Origin: CAJINA01 sp964647585
GTDB taxonomy: Bacteria; Desulfobacterota; Desulfobacteria; Desulfobacterales; CAJINA01
Length of the DNA stretch: 64,000 nucleotides
Assembly: GCA_964647585.1 (NCBI GenBank)
Contig: CAZYGG010000010.1
Span: 1 to 64,000 of the forward strand
Reading direction: 5' to 3'
A model generated the notes under the pieces. The model was not told the origin of the DNA, did no database searches, and saw only the letters and a program-made list of their open reading frames with translations. Position 1 is the first letter of the stretch; each line of letters begins with the position of its first letter. Below, one piece after another: positions 15,295 through 23,629 of the stretch. The position numbers were made by a program, and so were the translations under genes.

Positions 15295-16082
15295 CCATCG
15301 AATTTTTTACCATCAGGAAATATTATCACCACGACGGTACCCGTCATACCCACCACCACGGGCATGACCATGCCCATCACGGTACCGTGGTGGGCAGCAA
15401 ACGTTCCGGTACCCGCGAAATCAAAGTGGTCCGCAACGTACTGGACGCCAACAACATCATGGCCGACCAGAACCGCAAGTTGTTTGCGGAAAAGAACGTT
15501 TTCGTCCTCAACGTCATGAGCAGTCCGGGGTCCGGTAAGACCGAGACCCTGGTCAAATCCCTGTCCCTGCTCATGCCGGACATACGTTGCGCGGTGGTTG
15601 TCGGGGACATTTGCACAACCAACGACGCTGATCGGCTGTCGGCCAGCGGCGCGCCGGTGGTGCAGATCAACACGGACGAATTCGGGGGGGACTGCCACCT
15701 GGCCGCGCATGTGATCGAGGCGGCCGTGGGCGGGATCGACCTTGCGGCCATTGACCTGCTCATCGTCGAAAATATCGGCAACCTGGTCTGCCCGGCCGAG
15801 TTTGATATCGGCGAAGATGAACGGGTGGTGATGCTTTCGGTGACCGAGGGAGAGGACAAACCGCTCAAGTACCCGTTGATGTTTCGTGAGTGCAATGCCG
15901 CCCTTTTGAACAAGATCGACCTGTTGCCGTATCTTGATTGCGACCGCCAGCTGGCAGTTGACAACATCCACCAGGTTCATCCGGATATTCCGGTGTTCGA
16001 GATTTCAGCCAAGACCCAGGAAGGCTTCGATGCCTGGATTCAGTGGCTGAAGGACAAAGTGGCCTCCAAATTGAATTCTTAA
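15291..16082 (+). CDS. hypB: Hydrogenase nickel-incorporation GTPase HypB, with His-rich tail
   Basis: G3E-family GTPase that releases nickel for insertion into hydrogenase large subunits. The 263 residues begin with a histidine-rich metal-storage segment (13-30, ten or more His). This is followed by the P-loop SSPGSGKT (77-84), GDICTTNDADR and the nucleotide-base motif NKID. The histidine stretch suggests nickel buffering as in other His-rich HypB proteins. Translational coupling to hypA is clear from the ATGA overlap. Confidence 0.97.
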   Translation: MTIEFFTIRKYYHHDGTRHTHHHGHDHAHHGTVVGSKRSGTREIKVVRNVLDANNIMADQNRKLFAEKNVFVLNVMSSPGSGKTETLVKSLSLLMPDIRCAVVVGDICTTNDADRLSASGAPVVQINTDEFGGDCHLAAHVIEAAVGGIDLAAIDLLIVENIGNLVCPAEFDIGEDERVVMLSVTEGEDKPLKYPLMFRECNAALLNKIDLLPYLDCDRQLAVDNIHQVHPDIPVFEISAKTQEGFDAWIQWLKDKVASKLNS

Positions 16083-16139
16083 AGTCAGCGTAATTGGTGA
16101 TAGACAGCCAAAGGCGAGATTGAACACCTTCCGCGCTAA

Positions 16140-16352
16140 GGCGCAAAATCGCAGAGAAAATCCGGAAACCGTGTCCTCGCGCAAAGGCGCCAAGACGCAG
16201 AGAAAACCAGGAATTTATTCCGGCTTCGCCGGAAAATCTTAAGATCTTCTAAAGATAACAATCTAACAGGTTTTTCGCGCGATAGCGCGACTAAATCCTG
16301 ATGTTTTGTTTTCTCAGCGCCTTGGCGTCTTTGCGCGATGTACTGGTTTTGG
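16140..16352. repeat. GCGCAAAG-word long hairpin, copy 2
   Basis: Left arm includes CGCGCAAAGGCGCCAAGACG (16178-16197) and CAGAGAAAACC. Right arm includes GTTTTCTCAGCGCCTTGG and CGTCTTTGCGCGATG. The spacer holds TTCCGGC-TTC-GCCGGAA and CGCGCGATAGCGCG, the same two small hairpins as in copy 1 but with changed, still paired, stem bases. Confidence 0.75.
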
Positions 16353-16457
16353 TTTTTCACCTCCCCCCGCTTTGCAAGGGGGATTTTTTTTGCGCTTTTG
16401 AGAGAGAAAGTGTAAATTAATTGTTGTTGTCCGATCCCGTAATTTGGAGCCATCTTC

Positions 16458-16553
16458 GTCATGCCGGACTTGATCCGGCATCCAGTATTCCATTCCAATG
16501 CACCCCTGGATGCCGGATACGTTATCCAGGACTTGATCTGGGACCGGCATGAC
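16458..16553. repeat. Palindromic GTCATGCCGG repeat
   Basis: GTCATGCCGGACTTGATCCG at the left and GATCTGGGACCGGCATGAC at the right are near-complementary, with CATCCAG / CTGGATG inside. Repeats with these words are common between genes in many bacteria and are often described as REP-like. It lies in the 570-bp gap between hypB and the Memo gene. Confidence 0.7.
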
Positions 16554-16654
16554 AATCAAGATCGCTGAAAGCAGGTCTTGTATTAAAGAAATGGCACACA
16601 TTTCGATTTTGTGGCCATGCCCGAGATCCACCACACGGCGAAAAGGAGGATCAA

Positions 16655-17506
16655 ATGTCACATATCAGAGAAGCCGTTTTTGCAGGCAGCTGGTACCCGC
16701 AAAACGCTCGGGAGTGTGAAGCGCAGATAAAGGAATTTTTGGCCGAAGGCCCCGATGCCGGAAAAGGTGTTGATCTGGTAGGGGGCATCGTGCCCCATGC
16801 CGGGTGGTTTTTTTCCGGCAGTATCGCCTGCAATGTCATGCGTGCCTTGAGCCGATCCAGCCAGCCGGATGTGGTGGTGGTTTTCGGCATGCACATGCAC
16901 CCGGGATCGACACCCTGCATCTACACGGCAGGACAGTGGGAGACACCCTTCGGCAATCTGAAAATCGCAGGAGAGATGGCCGGACAATTGGCTGAAACGT
17001 TCCCTTTCAGCGCCAACCGGGACACGGATTTTTTCCGGGACAACACCATTGAACTGCAGTGCCCATTCGTCAAGTATTTCTGCGGGTCAGCTGAATTTAT
17101 TCCCATCGGCGTTCCCCCGACCCCCTTTGCCCTGAAGCTGGGGGATGCGGTCGTGGAGACCGCGGAAAAGCTGGGCCTCAAATTGGCCGTGCTCGGTTCC
17201 ACCGACCTGACTCATTACGGGCCCAACTATGGATTCCTGGATAAGGGCACGGGCCCGGAAGCCCTGGATTGGGTCAAGAATGAGAACGACCGGAAAGTGA
17301 TTGACGCCATGGCCGCCATGCAGCCGGAGGAGGTGATACGCCAGGGACTGGCCAATCACAACGCCTGCTGCAGCGGCGCGGCAGCGGCAGCGATTACGGC
17401 CGGGGTAAAAGCGGGAGCCCAAAAAGGTGAATGCCTGACCTATGCCACCAGCGCCGATAAAAGCCCGGGGAGCAGTTTTGTGGGGTATGTGGGGATGGTT
17501 TTTTAG
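16655..17506 (+). CDS. Memo-family protein (AmmeMemoRadiSam system protein B)
   Basis: A 283-residue member of the MEMO1 family, whose fold resembles class III dioxygenases. Probable metal ligands are His48 (GIVPHAGWFFSG) and His80 (FGMHMHPG), and a later HNACCSGAAAAA stretch supplies the conserved cysteine region. In bacteria and archaea the gene usually accompanies an AMMECR1 protein and a radical-SAM enzyme; neither is next to it here. The biochemical role is unresolved; a dioxygenase or copper/iron-linked function has been proposed for the family. AAAAGGAGG precedes the ATG. A bidirectional terminator separates it from glnS, which is convergent. Confidence 0.93.
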   Translation: MSHIREAVFAGSWYPQNARECEAQIKEFLAEGPDAGKGVDLVGGIVPHAGWFFSGSIACNVMRALSRSSQPDVVVVFGMHMHPGSTPCIYTAGQWETPFGNLKIAGEMAGQLAETFPFSANRDTDFFRDNTIELQCPFVKYFCGSAEFIPIGVPPTPFALKLGDAVVETAEKLGLKLAVLGSTDLTHYGPNYGFLDKGTGPEALDWVKNENDRKVIDAMAAMQPEEVIRQGLANHNACCSGAAAAAITAGVKAGAQKGECLTYATSADKSPGSSFVGYVGMVF

Positions 17507-17575
17507 CGCATGCGCTAAAAAACGCAGAGGGCATAGTGCAAAGAGCATAGCGTAAAATCAAAAGCCTAAAAAAAT

Positions 17576-17617
17576 AAACCAGTTAACCCTTGACATTCAA
17601 GGTTAAACTGGTTTTTT
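17576..17617. terminator. Bidirectional intrinsic terminator between the Memo gene and glnS
   Basis: AAACCAGTTAACCCTTG pairs with CAAGGTTAAACTGGTTT with one bulge, followed by a T-run on the plus strand and preceded by an A-rich run that serves as a T-run on the minus strand. It suits two convergent genes. Confidence 0.8.
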
Positions 17618-17639
17618 GCCCTCTGCCCTCTGCGCGTCG

Positions 17640-19391
17640 TTATTTCCGCTTTTTCTTTTTACTTTGTTCAGCGGCCTTGCGGGCCTTTTCTATCCTGGCC
17701 CAGGTGTCCCGCAGGGTCACCGTGCGATTGAAGACCAGTCGACCGGGCTGGCAGTCCTTGCTGTCCGCGCAGAAATAGCCCATGCGTTCGAACTGAAAGC
17801 GGCTTCCGGGCTCGCTATTGGCCAGATTCGGTTCGACTTTACAGTCAGTCAGGATTTCAAGGGAGTTGGGGTTGAGGTTGTCACAGAAGTGGCCGCCTTC
17901 CTCAACTTCAGTTGGGTTGTGTCTGGCGAACAGGTAGTCATAAAGTCTCACTTCGGCTTCCAGAGCGTGGGCGGCGCTGACCCAGTGGATGGTGCCTTTT
18001 ACCTTGCGGCCGTCCGGTGCATTGCCGCCCCGGGTTTCCGGGTCGTAGGTACAGCGGACCTCCACGATCTCACCGGTCTGTTCATCTTTGACAAAATCCG
18101 TGCAGGTCACCAGGTAGGCGTAGCGCAGGCGGACCTCCCGGCCCGGGGCCAGGCGGAAGTACTTGCGAAAAGGTTCTTCACGAAAATCGTCCTGGTCGAT
18201 ATAGAGCACCCTTGAAAAAGGGACCTTGCGGGTGCCGTCCTCCGGCCGCTCCGGGTTGTTGATGAAATCAAGCTCTTCAACCTGGTCTTCGGGGTAGTTT
18301 TCGATGACCAGCTTCAAGGGGCGCAGCACCCCCATGTAGCGCGGCGCAACTGCGTTGAGGTGCTCGCGGATGCTGTACTCGAGCAGGGCCATGTCCACGA
18401 TGCTGTCGCGCTTGGCGATGCCGATGCGGTCACAGAAATTGCGGATGGCCTCGGGCGGGTAGCCGCGGCGGCGCAGTCCGCTGATGGTCGGCATGCGCGG
18501 ATCGTCCCAGCCGCTGACGTGGCCCTGTTCCACCAGTTCGATCAGTTTGCGTTTGCTCAGGATCGTATAACCCAGGTTCAGTCGTGCGAATTCGGTCTGC
18601 TCGGGACGGCTGGGTGTGTCCAGGTTGTCCAGGACCCAGTCGTACAAAGGGCGGTTGTTTTCGAATTCAAGGGTGCACAGCGAGTGGGTGATGCCTTCCA
18701 GGCTGTCTGAAAGACAGTGGGTGAAATCGTACATGGGGTAGACGCACCATTTGTCGCCGGTTCGGTGGTGGTGGGCTTTGCGGATGCGGTAGAGGGTGGG
18801 GTCGCGCAGCAGCATGTTCGGGCTGGCCATGTCGATTTTCGCCCGCAGGACATGGGTGCCGTCCGCAAACTCCCCGTCTTTCATGCGCGTGAACAGATCC
18901 AGGTTTTCTTCCACGGGTCGATCACGGTGGGGACTTGCCTTGCCGGGCTCTGTGAGGGTGCCCCGGTATTTACGGATTTCGTCCGCGGACAGGCTGTCCA
19001 CGTAGGCCTTACCCTTTTTGATCAGCTCGGTGGCAAATTCATAGAGCCGGTCAAAGTAGTTGGAGGCGTAGAATTCCCGGTCCTCCCAGTCAAATCCCAT
19101 CCAGCGGACATCTTCCTTGATGGCATTGACGTACTCGACGCTCTCTTTGGTCGGATTGGTGTCGTCGAAGCGCAGATTGCAGGTCCCCTTGTATTCAGTG
19201 GCGACGCCAAAATTGAGGCACATGGATTTGGCATGCCCGATGTGCAGGTATCCGTTGGGTTCCGGTGGAAACCGGGTGGCTACCCGCCCATCGTTTTTGT
19301 TATTCGCTATATCTTCCGCGATAATTGTACGTATAAAATCAACGGAGGTTGCGTTGTCACCGGGGGCGTTGCCGTCTTCAGTTTTGCTCAT
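17640..19391 (-). CDS. glnS: Glutaminyl-tRNA synthetase
   Basis: Charges tRNA-Gln directly with glutamine. The 583-residue class I enzyme has the HIGH-type motif PEPNGYLHIGHAKS (43-56), the EFARLNLGYTILSKRKL stretch with the KMSKS-like site (about 270-285) and two beta-barrel anticodon domains at the C terminus. GlnS is patchy among bacteria outside gammaproteobacteria, where many use Glu-tRNA-Gln amidotransferase. Its presence here with GltX and tRNA-Gln fits direct charging. The ATG follows AGGAACCCCATA. Confidence 0.97.
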   Translation of the reverse strand: MSKTEDGNAPGDNATSVDFIRTIIAEDIANNKNDGRVATRFPPEPNGYLHIGHAKSMCLNFGVATEYKGTCNLRFDDTNPTKESVEYVNAIKEDVRWMGFDWEDREFYASNYFDRLYEFATELIKKGKAYVDSLSADEIRKYRGTLTEPGKASPHRDRPVEENLDLFTRMKDGEFADGTHVLRAKIDMASPNMLLRDPTLYRIRKAHHHRTGDKWCVYPMYDFTHCLSDSLEGITHSLCTLEFENNRPLYDWVLDNLDTPSRPEQTEFARLNLGYTILSKRKLIELVEQGHVSGWDDPRMPTISGLRRRGYPPEAIRNFCDRIGIAKRDSIVDMALLEYSIREHLNAVAPRYMGVLRPLKLVIENYPEDQVEELDFINNPERPEDGTRKVPFSRVLYIDQDDFREEPFRKYFRLAPGREVRLRYAYLVTCTDFVKDEQTGEIVEVRCTYDPETRGGNAPDGRKVKGTIHWVSAAHALEAEVRLYDYLFARHNPTEVEEGGHFCDNLNPNSLEILTDCKVEPNLANSEPGSRFQFERMGYFCADSKDCQPGRLVFNRTVTLRDTWARIEKARKAAEQSKKKKRK

Positions 19392-19634
19392 TATGGGGTT
19401 CCTGAAAAAAATTTAAGTTAAGGCTATCGGTGCATCGATAACCCGTATAATCAATCAATCCCAAAAGCATAACATATCGGCAGAAACCTTTCCAGAATTA
19501 ACGGATTACCGGGATAGTCCAGAAACTTCTTGGATACCGCCATTTGGAAGCGGAAATGAAAAATTATAAAAATTGCTTTCAAAGAGCTATCGATATATTA
19601 GGTTCACAGATAACATATATAACGAGGCGCCTTG

Positions 19635-20057
19635 ATGGAAACAGACGTTAAACAAGATTGTGTCGGAGTGAACTGGGAGACAGTGTCGGAAACACTGAAA
19701 ATGGTTGGCATGGCGTACCATGACCCGGATGTGCACAAAAGAGCGTTTGAAGCCAGCCACACGACCGTGTTTGTCTATCATGCGGATCGGTTGATCGGTT
19801 TTGGCCGCGCGATTTCGGATGGCGCCTACCAGGCAGCTGTCTATGACTGCGCGGTTCTCCCTGACTTCCAGGGGCAGGGGATCGGAAGGACAATCATGGA
19901 TACTATTTTATCCCGGCTCTCACATTGCAATGTTATTTTATATGCATCGCCCGGAAAAGAAGGCTTCTACCAAAAACACGGATTCAGGAAGATGAAAACG
20001 GGTATGGCGCGTTTCATGAAAAGCGAGGCAATGCGAGGGCATGGATTCACGGAATGA
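19635..20057 (+). CDS. GNAT-family N-acetyltransferase
   Basis: A 140-residue acetyl-CoA-dependent acyltransferase. The GNAT core is visible: strand 4 with AAVYDCAVLPDFQGQGIGR (about 73-91), containing the V-x-P and Q/R-x-x-G-x-G/A pyrophosphate loop, and a C-terminal FYQKHGFRKM. Substrate unknown. The ATG at 19635 follows GAGGCGCCTT; a TTG three bases upstream is in frame but not needed. It is divergent from glnS. Confidence 0.88.
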   Translation: METDVKQDCVGVNWETVSETLKMVGMAYHDPDVHKRAFEASHTTVFVYHADRLIGFGRAISDGAYQAAVYDCAVLPDFQGQGIGRTIMDTILSRLSHCNVILYASPGKEGFYQKHGFRKMKTGMARFMKSEAMRGHGFTE

Positions 20058-20104
20058 ACGGCTGAAACAATCCTGTAAAACCTCAAACATAGGACCAGTC
20101 CAAA

Positions 20105-20434
20105 ATGATTCATGTAATCGCTTCTATTTTTATCAAAGACAAAAAAATGGCTGACGTGCTCAAAATTTACGAGACCTTTGCACCGCAGGTCAACCAAGAG
20201 GAAGGGTGCCTTTTGTACCTGCCGACCATAGACTGTAAAACAGATATTGCCACGCAAGTGCAGGCCGGCAATATTGTCACGGTTATTGAGAAATGGGAAA
20301 GTATGGCCGCATTCAAAAAACACCTGGCCGCGCCGCATGTCGTCGAGTTCAGGGAAAACATAAAAGAGATTGTTGAAAAGGTGTCAATCAAGGTTTTGAA
20401 AAGTGCCTTAGGGGTAGACGCCGAAGATATTTAG
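20105..20434 (+). CDS. Antibiotic biosynthesis monooxygenase (ABM) domain protein
   Basis: A 109-residue ferredoxin-like alpha+beta barrel protein of the ABM/YgiN type. Typical features are the N-terminal strand MIHVIASIFIKD, the central NQEEGCLLYLPTID strand, the EKWESMAAFKKHLAAPHV helix and a C-terminal strand. Members act as small cofactor-free monooxygenases or quinol-related enzymes; the substrate cannot be predicted. It lies 48 bases after the GNAT gene and 40 before a crotonase gene, all in one direction. Confidence 0.85.
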   Translation: MIHVIASIFIKDKKMADVLKIYETFAPQVNQEEGCLLYLPTIDCKTDIATQVQAGNIVTVIEKWESMAAFKKHLAAPHVVEFRENIKEIVEKVSIKVLKSALGVDAEDI

Positions 20435-20473
20435 CCGGCGTTTTTTTGGTTATTCAAAAGGAGATCTGTTGTT

Positions 20474-21262
20474 ATGGGAAAAAGCAAAGTGTCCGTCGAA
20501 ACAAATGATCATGTACTCATTATAAAACTTAACCGCCCTGAAAAGCTCAATGCTTTTGATCTGGATATGTATCGGGAACTGAGCCTCGCCTACGGCGAAC
20601 TGCACCGCAATCCGGATTTACGCTGCGGGGTTCTGGCCGCGGAAGGGGACCATTTTACGTCCGGTCTTGATCTGGTCGCCTGGGCCCCCCATTTCGGGAA
20701 GGGCTCATTTCCGGACCTGCCTGCCGACGGCATCGACCCATTGGGTCTGGATGAAGACAACCGCCTGGGCAAACCGATCGTCATGGCTACTCAGGGATTG
20801 TGTCTGACCATTGGCCTGGAGCTGCTTCTGGCAACGGACATCCGGGTGGCTGCGGCTAACACTCGTTATGCCCAGATCGAAATCAAGCGCGGGATCTACC
20901 CGGTCGGCGGTGCCACGGTGCGTCTGATACAGGAGATAGGGTGGGGCAATGCCATGCGCTACCTGCTGACGGCCGATGAGATCAGCGCCAAGGAGGCCTT
21001 TCGTCTCGGTCTGGTGCAGGAATTGACCGAACCGGGCCGTCAGATGGAGCGGGCGCTCGAAATAGCCGCGACGATTGCTGCCCAGGCACCCCTGGGGGTC
21101 ATGGCCACCCTGGCTTCTGCGCGTCTGACCCGGGCCCGGGGAGAGCAAGCCGCTTTTGAAAGGCTGCTTCCGGATCTTTTACCGCTTATGGAGAGCGACG
21201 ATGTCAAAGAGGGCATCGAATCATTTATAGAAAGGCGCGAAGCCCGATTCAAGGGTCGTTAA
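20474..21262 (+). CDS. Enoyl-CoA hydratase/isomerase (crotonase) family protein
   Basis: A 262-residue single-domain crotonase. The CoA/oxyanion segment is AAEGDHFTSGLDL (about 54-66), and GLCLTIGLELLLATDIRVAA (about 109-128) forms the second oxyanion helix. The acidic residue region is QIEIKRGIYPVGGA (137-150). The protein could hydrate or isomerise an enoyl-CoA, but this family also includes hydrolases and decarboxylases. AAAGGAGAT precedes the ATG. No other beta-oxidation genes adjoin it. Confidence 0.9.
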   Translation: MGKSKVSVETNDHVLIIKLNRPEKLNAFDLDMYRELSLAYGELHRNPDLRCGVLAAEGDHFTSGLDLVAWAPHFGKGSFPDLPADGIDPLGLDEDNRLGKPIVMATQGLCLTIGLELLLATDIRVAAANTRYAQIEIKRGIYPVGGATVRLIQEIGWGNAMRYLLTADEISAKEAFRLGLVQELTEPGRQMERALEIAATIAAQAPLGVMATLASARLTRARGEQAAFERLLPDLLPLMESDDVKEGIESFIERREARFKGR

Positions 21263-21450
21263 TTTACCGTAACTTGGACCGAATCAGCGAGCGCATTCCC
21301 CGCAGCTTGTTGTAGCGCAGTGGAAATCCCGCTACTGCGGGGCTGCAGGGTACTCTTCAAACGAAAGTTATCCGTGGGGTTGAAGTTTGCCGGATGATGC
21401 CCAAATTGAAGAGAGAACACACAAAATCATTGCGGATCGGGCCGTGACGT

Positions 21451-22179
21451 ATGAAAAAATTATATATCATTAAAACAGGGACCACCTTTCCCGACACGCT
21501 CAAGCAGTTGGGTGATTTTGATGCCTGGACCCGGGCAGCCCTTGGTGAAACCGCAACTGAAATTCACATTCTGGATGTTGAGCAGGGTGCGCTGCCGCCT
21601 GCGGCGGAAGACTGTGCGGGGGTGGTCATCACCGGCGCCCACGCCATGGTAACGGACAACCGTCCCTGGAGTATCGCCCTGGAAAAATGGATACCGTCTT
21701 TGCTTGCGGCCGGGATCCCCCTTTTTGGTATCTGCTACGGACACCAGCTCCTGGCGCGTGCCACCGGCGGTGAGGTCGGATTCCACCCGCAGGGCAAAGA
21801 GATCGGCACAGTGGCGGTCAGCCGACTGGCCCCGGCCCTTGATGACAGCCTCTTTCAAGGATTGCCGGACTCTTTCCCGGCCCACGTCACCCACGCCCAG
21901 ACCGTGCTGGCCCTGCCGCCGGGAGCAACGCGCCTGGCGGCCAACCGCCATGAACCCAACCACGCCTTTCGCCTGGGGGAGATGGCCTGGGGCGTGCAGT
22001 TCCACCCGGAGTATTCGACTGATGTCATGCGGGCCTATATCCACGAGCAGGCCGGTGAACTTGCCGACGCGGGAATGAACATTGAAGCGCTCCTGCAGGC
22101 CGTCAGCCCGACACCGGCGGCTGAAAACCTACTTAGAAAATTTGCCGGTATTGTTGATGATCAATCCAGCCAATTGTAA
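21451..22179 (+). CDS. Class I glutamine amidotransferase (GMP-synthase-like)
   Basis: A 242-residue free-standing GATase1 domain. The nucleophile lies in GICYGHQLLA (about 91-100), and the His-Glu pair in VQFHPEYS (about 188-195). Such stand-alone proteins hydrolyse glutamine or gamma-glutamyl compounds, and some transfer ammonia to unknown partners. Its 3' end overlaps a longer reading frame of the next gene, whose likely start lies 43 bases after this stop. No clear ribosome-binding site precedes the ATG. Confidence 0.88.
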   Translation: MKKLYIIKTGTTFPDTLKQLGDFDAWTRAALGETATEIHILDVEQGALPPAAEDCAGVVITGAHAMVTDNRPWSIALEKWIPSLLAAGIPLFGICYGHQLLARATGGEVGFHPQGKEIGTVAVSRLAPALDDSLFQGLPDSFPAHVTHAQTVLALPPGATRLAANRHEPNHAFRLGEMAWGVQFHPEYSTDVMRAYIHEQAGELADAGMNIEALLQAVSPTPAAENLLRKFAGIVDDQSSQL

Positions 22180-22222
22180 GCAGGGTACGCGGGTAAGCCG
22201 GGTGCCCTTTCAGGCGGTTTCT

Positions 22223-23218
22223 ATGCGTAAAAGGATGATAAAAGCAGCCGTTTTCCTGCCCGTTGTTTTAATGACCTTGCTGGGCGCCTGCGCCACAGGT
22301 CCCGGCCGATCGGCTCCGGACCCGCCGCTGGCGGCCTACACGGTTGAAAATGAGGCGGCGCTTCCCGGCAGATATGCCCCTGTCTTTATGATTGAAAATC
22401 ATGAAGCCCGTCACAACCGGATCGGAACCCCCCGGGCAGTCATGCACGCGGACAATCAGGAAAAGGTTTTTGTCGATCCTGACCGGGCAACATATTATGC
22501 CCGGCAGCAGGCGTTCACGACGTCCGGAGGTACATTCACAAATCTGGTCTACCGCGTCCACTTCGCCGAAGTCCCGGGCGGGTGGGCGCCGTTTCACCTC
22601 ATCGCCGGGAAAAATGTCGGCCTGCTGGTGATTATTACCCTCAATGACCGGCAACAACCGCTGCTGGTCACGACGGTGCACACCTGCGGCTGCTACCTGG
22701 CGTTCGTGCCCACGGCTTACCTGCCGATGGACGCCTGGCCGGTGGGCTGGCAAAAAGGCCGCCAGGCGGTTTACGGGGAAAACCTGCCCGGGTTGCTCGA
22801 CTTTGCCGGAAGCCCGCCGGAACAAGCCCGCCCGGTCATCGTCCTGCGGGACGGGACCCACCGGGTGAAGGATATTCGCTGGACAGACGCCGGGACGTCC
22901 GTGGCCGCGGCTGAAATAACTGCCGAACTCAAGGCGTTGGATGCGCTGGAGCGACTGCCCCTTGAAGCGGCCGGGGTCACGTCGTTTTATGAATCCTCAG
23001 GCAGCCGCAGGGGCTATGTTAAAGAGAGCTACAAACAGCGCGAAAGGCTGTTGATGAGCTGGTGGGCCCTGGATTGGCGGGTAGGTGAGGACAAAAAGTT
23101 CGGACTGGACAAGACCGACGGAATCGAATTTTACACCAGCCTCAAGCCCTGGGCCCGGAGCGCGTCGGATATGCGGGAATTTGCCGCTTTTTTGGAATAC
23201 TGGGGATGGCGGTTTTAA
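22223..23218 (+). CDS. Predicted lipoprotein of unknown function
   Basis: A 331-residue protein not recognised as any known family. The chosen ATG at 22223 gives an ideal lipoprotein signal: MRKRMIK, a hydrophobic core, and the lipobox LLGAC with Cys23. An upstream ATG at 22082 would bury this signal. The mature part has an HTCGCYLAF segment (Cys-Gly-Cys), a PVGWQKGRQAVYGENLPG region and an RGYVKESYKQRERLLMSWWALDWRVG region near the end. Probably anchored in a periplasm-facing membrane leaflet. A long hairpin repeat follows the stop. Confidence 0.8.
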   Translation: MRKRMIKAAVFLPVVLMTLLGACATGPGRSAPDPPLAAYTVENEAALPGRYAPVFMIENHEARHNRIGTPRAVMHADNQEKVFVDPDRATYYARQQAFTTSGGTFTNLVYRVHFAEVPGGWAPFHLIAGKNVGLLVIITLNDRQQPLLVTTVHTCGCYLAFVPTAYLPMDAWPVGWQKGRQAVYGENLPGLLDFAGSPPEQARPVIVLRDGTHRVKDIRWTDAGTSVAAAEITAELKALDALERLPLEAAGVTSFYESSGSRRGYVKESYKQRERLLMSWWALDWRVGEDKKFGLDKTDGIEFYTSLKPWARSASDMREFAAFLEYWGWRF

Positions 23219-23457
23219 GGGGCAGGGTTCAAGAAGTCGAGGGGACAAGTGAAAACAGAATATCCAATATCCAACAAGGAATTCCCAATGTTCAAGTAAT
23301 GAAACGCTGCGCGTTGCTGATTATAACTAATCAAATTGGTAGAATACCTTACTTGGAAATTGGGCATTGGAGTTGGACATTGGATATTCAGGCTTTAGGT
23401 TTTTATGCCCCGCAGGGGCTCACTCGACCCCTCGGACCCTGGAATCCTTGAACCCTA
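23217..23457. repeat. Long nested hairpin repeat with GGGTTCAAG and AATATCCAA words
   Basis: Outer arms GGCAGGGTTCAAG-AAGTCGAGGGG and CGACCCCTCGGACCC-GGAATCCTTGAACCC. Inner arms AATATCCAATATCCAACAAG with CCCAATGTTCAAGTA, and TACTTGGAAATTGGGCATTG with GGACATTGGATATTC. The spacer ends in ATCAAATTGGTAGAATACC, which recurs with one change in the hairpin at 32910-33036 although the arms there are unrelated. Confidence 0.7.
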
Positions 23458-23494
23458 ATAAGAAAGGGCTTGCGAAAAATCTTCGTAAGCCCTT
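23455..23494 (-). terminator. Intrinsic terminator after tRNA-Gln
   Basis: On the minus strand AAGGGCTTACGAA pairs with TTCGCAAGCCCTT (one G-T pair), followed by TCTTATT. It lies 10 bases after the tRNA 3' end. Confidence 0.75.
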
Positions 23495-23503
23495 GGTGTT
23501 AAA

Positions 23504-23577
23504 TGGCTGGGGCACCAGGGTTCGAACCTGGGCTAACGGGGCCAGAACCCGTCGTCCTACCACTAGACCATGCCCCA
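23504..23577 (-). tRNA. tRNA-Gln (anticodon CTG)
   Basis: Read on the minus strand: acceptor stem TGGGGCA/TGCCCCA, D-arm with AGTGGTA loop, anticodon stem ACGGG/CCCGT with loop TTCTGGC (anticodon CTG, codon CAG), variable loop TAGC, T-stem CCAGG/CCTGG with loop TTCGAAC, discriminator G and encoded CCA. All stems pair fully. It lies 52 bases after gltX on the same strand, so the two may be cotranscribed. Confidence 0.97.
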
Positions 23578-23629
23578 GTGAGTGTAAAAGCGCTAAATAT
23601 ATAATCTCGCCGAGCGCGTCAAGATTTTT

